Assembly: GCF_945859685.1 (NCBI RefSeq)
Contig: NC_079149.1
Span: 105,240,863-105,304,862 of the forward strand
Reading direction: 5' to 3'
Length of the DNA stretch: 64,000 nucleotides
Source of the DNA: Eupeodes corollae
Lineage: Eukaryota > Arthropoda > Insecta > Diptera > Syrphidae
Positions 60,055-64,000 of the stretch are shown here, piece by piece. A program made the position numbers and the translations under genes. How positions within the stretch are numbered: the first letter of the stretch is position 1; every line of letters begins with the position of its first letter. The notes under the pieces are model-generated. The model ran no database searches, was not told the origin of the DNA, and was given only the letters and a program-made list of their open reading frames with translations.

Positions 60055-60056
60055 TC

Positions 60057-60600
60057 GGAACTGTCAATTAGATTTTTCTTTAAATTTTACTGAATGATGG
60101 CAACAATATTTTTTAAAGTATCAAAGTAGTTATAAGCCAATATCTCAAAGTTTTGAAAAATATTTATAAGTCGAAAACCAATTTTTAAAAACTTTGTCTG
60201 TCAATTCGATTTTTCTTTTAATTTTACCAGATGTTGAAAACGTTATTTTTCTCTGCACGCAATTGTTTGGTGATAAAATCATTCTGTATTCGTAAAATTT
60301 TCTAAGTGACAAATTTTTTTGTTCAGTTTTTTGATTTATAAAAAAACCGTAAATTGCATTTTTTTCAAAAAGTATACTTAATTGGTATCACGTTACAATA
60401 TATTATATACAATTTAGATCAAGTCTCTAGCTTAAACAAAATTGTTCACCTTTTTTATAAACTGTTATGTTAAAAAAACCACCCACGCAATTTGCTTGAG
60501 AGGCCTTTCTGTATCTTTCTCTTGACCTTGAAACGCCGAAAAATGTCAAAATTTTTAATTTGACAAATTAGACAATTTACATTAACTTCCTATGGAAAGT
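60057..60600 (-). repeat. Family A repeat, copy 6, palindrome-side part
   Basis: Resumes with ACTGTCAATTAGATTTTTC and ends CATTAACTTCCTATGGAAAG. Shorter in the conserved region than copy 5; the CGTACG stretch is missing. Confidence 0.85.
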
Positions 60601-62055
60601 TAATAATAATATTTTTGAAATCGGTACACTAGTTCTCGAGGAAAAATTAAAACAAAATAGTGGTTCTATGGGGGTTATCCTTCCGGAGCGATACAAATAT
60701 ATTTTTTTTTACTGAAAGAAATGAATTTCAGAAGAAAAAAATCAGATAAAATTTAATAAAATTCTACTGGAATTCTAGATTTTTGACAGAAAAACTCTGT
60801 ATGGGTAAAACTGTAAGAAAAATCTTCTTAAAACCTTAACTTATAAGTTTGAACTCAATAGACCCAATGGTTTGTTCAGTAGAAACGAGGACAGACTGAC
60901 AGACAGACGGAATAGGGGGACCCACACTTCTTTCTACTTCTTTAAAATCTGTTGTTTAAAATTTCTTAAGAATTCAATATTTGCCACGTAGTTCTTACAT
61001 GTCGTAAGTTCATAACAGAAACCGTAGATTGAAATAATCGTACAAAAGTTTGCATTTTCCGAAATCGTAGAGCTTTGAAATTTTTTGCAAATAGCAAACA
61101 AAGAAAATATATAAAACTCTGGTTCCTCCAATTTTTTTAAAACCTGCACTTTCAATTTAAAACAGCTTAAATAATTTAGGTGAGATTATACTTAACAAAT
61201 TGTTTTATAAAATTTAAGTTACCAATTTTTATTTTCTAAAGAATATTTGTTGTTTTTTTTTTCTACACTTTTTTACGTTTGAACAAAATCGTCTATATTT
61301 TTCTTCAATAAAATTTAAGTTTTATGTTAAACAACATTTTTGTTTTACGTTACAGGATAAAGACCTTTTGGTATCCTTTTTTGGGCTATTTATTATTGAA
61401 TTTCGAAAAACAAAACTTCCTTAAATGTTAAACATCTCATCTCATTTCATTCATTAATTTATATAACTTTTTGTAGTTTTTCACACATGAGTACATAAAT
61501 AAATGTTTTCGACTAGAAATAAATAAATTTCAAACCTATAGAAATGGCTAATAGTCTTTTAACTTCAACCAACCAATTTCAACAAGCATAGAAGTTAGGT
61601 TCAAGTAGATTATTGAAGTGCGTACATAATATTCTAGACCCCAATTAAAGCTAATTTTAATTTTCAATCTTAATTTTATTTTATACATTCGTAAATATAT
61701 CCAAATGATTAAAAATAAATGAAATTCCAAACCAATTAAGCGTGATTCAATATATGAAGTAGGAAATGCGCCATGTATAATATATAAAATATATCATTCC
61801 TTTACAATTTCTATAAAATGCCATTTCCATTTGCTTTTTGCTTGTTGTATTGTTTTTAATCATTTTTGATTAAAACGACATCAAATATTATCACCAAGAG
61901 GGACCAACCCAAAATATTCAAATGGAATCCTTCCGCACCATCAAGCATCAGCGCACTTTCATCCACCTACTCTTCGTATGTACACATTATATACGTACGT
62001 AGTTTACTTTTAAAATCCTCACTTATGTGTTCCGTACAAATATATAGATGCGGTC
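60601..62055. other. AT-rich sequence, one possible old repeat, no gene recognised
   Basis: At 60640-60935 the words CGGTACACTAGTTCTCGAGG, GTTCTATGGGGGTTATCCTT and GACAGACTGACAGACAGACG look like an interspersed repeat, but it has no second copy in this window. The rest is AT-rich and blank to me. Confidence 0.4.
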
Positions 62056-62138
62056 ACAGGGTGGGTCAAAAGTTTATTCCTAATTTGAAAAAAAGTCATA
62101 ACTCTTTTGCTTTTGTCTCCTCTTCGAGCATAATTACG

Positions 62139-62425
62139 ATACTGGTGACAAGATTACGTCAACAATTAATTGAAGCTGACCTTCCTAGAACCAATAGACT
62201 CTACAATGACCAAATTGAAACAGATTTTGCAATTGTTGTGAAGAGGCCAAAAATATTGACACGAAGATGCTCTGGTCATTTTGGTGTGTCCCGCAATTCA
62301 TTTCATAGAGTTCTAAGAACCGAATCTCATCTGTTTCCATACAAAATCCAATTTAGGCAAAAATTAAGTCCAGGAGATTACCAAAAACGTGAAGTTTCCC
62401 AGAAATATCAGGGCTGCAAAATAAG
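62139..62425 (+). pseudogene. Mariner-like transposase N-terminal region, first copy
   Basis: Plus strand: VTRLRQQLIEADLPRTNRLY, then IETDFAIVVKRPKILTRRCS, then GHFGVSRNSFHRVLRTESHL and FPYKIQFRQKLSPGDYQKRE. The helix-turn-helix GVSRNSFHRVL followed by HLFPYKIQFxQxLxPxDxxxR is the linker typical of mariner-like transposases, which bind their inverted repeats with it. The open frame is continuous from outside the element (61866), so the true start cannot be fixed. No catalytic residues are present in this copy. Confidence 0.8.
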
Positions 62426-62453
62426 TTTATAGCAATTAGTAAAATAAATAAAT

Positions 62454-62740
62454 TGGGTCGCGCAGATTCCATTGTGAACCAGGGCCTAGTGACTGACAAC
62501 TCTCAACTATTCCTGCGTGCGAGTACTGTTGTAGGGGAAGGAAGGGACCTACAGTTTTAAGCCGAATCCGAACGGCAAATTTGAGAAAGCACTTTTCATG
62601 ACAAGAATTACTCTTGGAGAATTTGTCAATTCCTCGCAAGAGGCAGTTCCCGTGAAAAAACTTTAGGTAACATAGGCAGGGATCGAACCCAAGACCTCTC
62701 GCATGACAGTCCATCGCACTAACCATCATCATACCACCGG
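62454..62740 (-). mobile_element. tRNA-derived SINE, copy 4 (full length)
   Basis: Minus orientation. On the minus strand: the A-box region TGGTATGATGATGGTTAGTG (about 62717-62736), the B box GGGTTCGATCCC (62690-62679), ACTGCCTCTTGCGAGGAATT, TCTCCAAGAGTAATTCTTGT and TGAGAGTTGTCAGTCACTAG, then a TTTATTTATTTTAC tail. It lies exactly between the two mariner halves. Confidence 0.9.
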
Positions 62741-63432
62741 TACTACTGGTGACTAGATTGCGCCAATAATTAATGGAAGTTGACTTTCCTAGAATCAAAA
62801 GACTGCACACTGCCCAAATTGAAACAGCTTTTGCAAGTGTTGTGAATAGTCCAAAAATATTAGCCCGAAGTTGCTCTGGTCATTTTGGGGTGTGTCCCGC
62901 AGTTCATTGCATAGAGTTCTAAGAACCGAATCACATCTGTTTCCATACAAAATCCAATTTACGCAAAATTTAAGGCCAGGATTACCAAATGGCAGGACTG
63001 CAAAATAGGTGGTAAAGCTAATTTCCACTTAATAAACAAAATTGGTACATATTACTGTACTGAGAACCGAGTTGGTCAATCAGTGGAAATTGCATACACT
63101 GTGGAGTGAAAATTACTGGGTCATTCGCCTTCAAAGACCATGCCACCAAAACTGTAGCTATTAATAGTACAATGAATCGGTTTCAAATCAAACATTTTTC
63201 AGAACAATGATTGCTGATACAGTCCTTCAATTCAATTGCAGCAGAATACAACCATACTGCACTCACTGCTGGCATCACAGAATTCCGAAAATTCACGATT
63301 TATATTGTCTCAACATTCTTAGGAATTGCCTGCAACATACTTTTTATGTGGAATTATTTAATGGGTAAAGTGAACCTTTATTTACCTTCTAGAAAAGGCC
63401 ACTGTCTTCCATACTTATTCCACCAAAATTGA
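62741..63432 (+). pseudogene. Mariner-like transposase, second copy with catalytic-region traces
   Basis: Repeats the N-terminal words (a TGGTGACTAGATTGCG start, then CCAAAATATTAGCCCGAAG and HLFPYKIQF) and then runs on into later transposase parts. These are GGKANFHLINKIGTYYCTEN (about 63012-63070), resembling the DEAxFHLxGxVNxQNxRxWxxEN region but with the catalytic Asp-Glu lost; AFKDHATKTVAINSTMNRFQ (about 63130-63190); and a C-terminal FMWNYLMGKVNLYLP (about 63344-63387), resembling FLWGYLKxKVYxxxP. Frames change between pieces. It is non-functional. Confidence 0.75.
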
Positions 63433-63487
63433 CATAGCTAAATTTTTAAAATTTAAAGTCTAAAATCACTTTTAACTCACCCTGTAT

Positions 63488-64000
63488 AAAATATCCTCTG
63501 TCGCCACCAGAGTTAAGCTTAAGCTTTTATCTTTGTGTGTTCAATTTTACATATTATCACCCATCTCGCTATTTTGTATGACATGTTATAGATCCCACAT
63601 ATACAACGCCTACTTGCCCCTCCACCCCCCACTTCAGCCCCACAGTTGCATTCAAAAATTCCACGCACTGTTGCATTCCATTCACATACATACATATACG
63701 ACATACCAATGTACCCGCAACAATGCACCATCAAGTAATATTCTTATCGAAATGTGTTCTAGTTGCGTGTTATCACAGGCAACATGATTTTACTATCCCC
63801 ACACCCCCCTCCCCAAACCCCATTCACACATTACACCCTTATCCGTATTTAATACAAAATCTACCCTATAGCCGAAATTTTTAAGCCGCACACAGAAATT
63901 TTGAAAATTAAAACCAAAAAGATTAAACAATCATTTCAGAGATCCACTTTGGTTTTGGTTGGGCTGTGAGTTGAGCGCTGCTCTGAGCCTGTTATATAAA
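63488..64000. other. Sequence with C-rich tracts, no gene recognised
   Basis: C runs near 63618-63640 and 63799-63820 (CCCCACACCCCCCTCCCC) and CATACA repeats near 63685-63700. No gene or element recognised. Confidence 0.5.

Larger units (their letters stand above)
57998..60056 (+). mobile_element. piggyBac-like DNA transposon, decayed
   Basis: The two edges carry inverted sequences: CCCTTTGTTGACC at 57999-58011 and GGTCAACAAAAG at 60043-60054 (10 bp exact). A TTAA lies at 57994-57997, as expected for piggyBac, which targets TTAA. The matching TTAA on the right is not intact. Between them lies a broken transposase with all main piggyBac landmarks. The element splits a family A copy whose two halves line up on either side, so it inserted after that copy existed. 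Confidence 0.85.
62056..63487 (+). mobile_element. Mariner-like DNA transposon with internal duplication
   Basis: The left edge reads ACAGGGTGGGTCAAAAG (62056 on). The right edge reads CTTTTAACTCACCCTGTATA (63470-63489), the inverse with two differences, and a TA lies at the right edge, as expected for the mariner/Tc1 group. Inside are two diverged copies of the transposase N-terminal region (62139-62420 and 62741-63000), with a SINE between them, and later transposase traces to 63432. The transposase is broken by frameshifts and stops. Confidence 0.8.

Noticed and set aside
57998..60056. A clean TTAA target duplication on both sides of the piggyBac element
   Set aside because: TTAA is present only at the left edge. 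The right edge reads CAAAAGTCGG, so a clean duplication cannot be claimed.

Overview
The window is A+T-rich eukaryotic DNA that looks like intergenic or intronic sequence from an insect, most likely a fly. The mix of jockey-like and LOA/I-like non-LTR retrotransposons, piggyBac, mariner and Harbinger remnants, a tRNA-derived SINE and many TATG/TACA microsatellites fits Diptera. That placement is inference, because no gene here fixes the species. I found no intact host protein-coding gene, rRNA, tRNA or CRISPR array. Nearly every recognisable coding trace is a decayed transposable element with stops, frameshifts, or altered or deleted catalytic residues.

Layout. Bases 1-2194 hold the 3' tail of an LOA-type retroelement and two head-to-tail copies of a non-coding, tandem-repeat-bearing element, called family A here. 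2.2-6.9 kb is AT-rich with microsatellites. A jockey/CR1-like reverse transcriptase (RT) remnant (family B) lies at 6.9-8.0 kb on the minus strand. A second RT remnant lies at 9.95-11.5 kb on the plus strand. 13.6-17.2 kb is a nest of family A pieces in alternating orientation around an LOA fragment. 20.9-23.5 kb holds minus-strand RT remnants of family X with a SINE inserted and one RT segment out of order. 24.3-26.6 kb is the best-preserved LOA/I element, with RT, RNase H and 3' tail. 29.7-34 kb holds three minus-strand RT remnants and 34.7 kb a SINE. 36.5-39.4 kb holds two plus-strand jockey-like remnants. 42.6-43.7 kb is a jockey-like remnant cut by a family A copy that runs to 45.06 kb. 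47.7-50.8 kb is an LOA fragment fused to a family B copy, plus another B fragment. 50.8-51.5 kb is an unrecognised, G+C-richer, apparently decayed coding block. 55.4 kb has the most complete SINE. 56.2-56.9 kb is a deleted Harbinger element with a transposase N-terminus convergent with a Myb/SANT-like gene. 57.5-60.6 kb is a family A copy split by a piggyBac-like element. 62.06-63.49 kb is a mariner-like element with an internal duplication and a SINE between the two halves.

The elements give a relative order of events: piggyBac entered an existing family A copy, a SINE sits inside mariner sequence, and family A abuts or interrupts retroelements. Family A (at least seven substantial copies or pieces, with a palindromic end, a hairpin end and an internal array of about 174-bp units) and the four-copy SINE are the features most worth describing further. 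No functional multi-gene system is visible.
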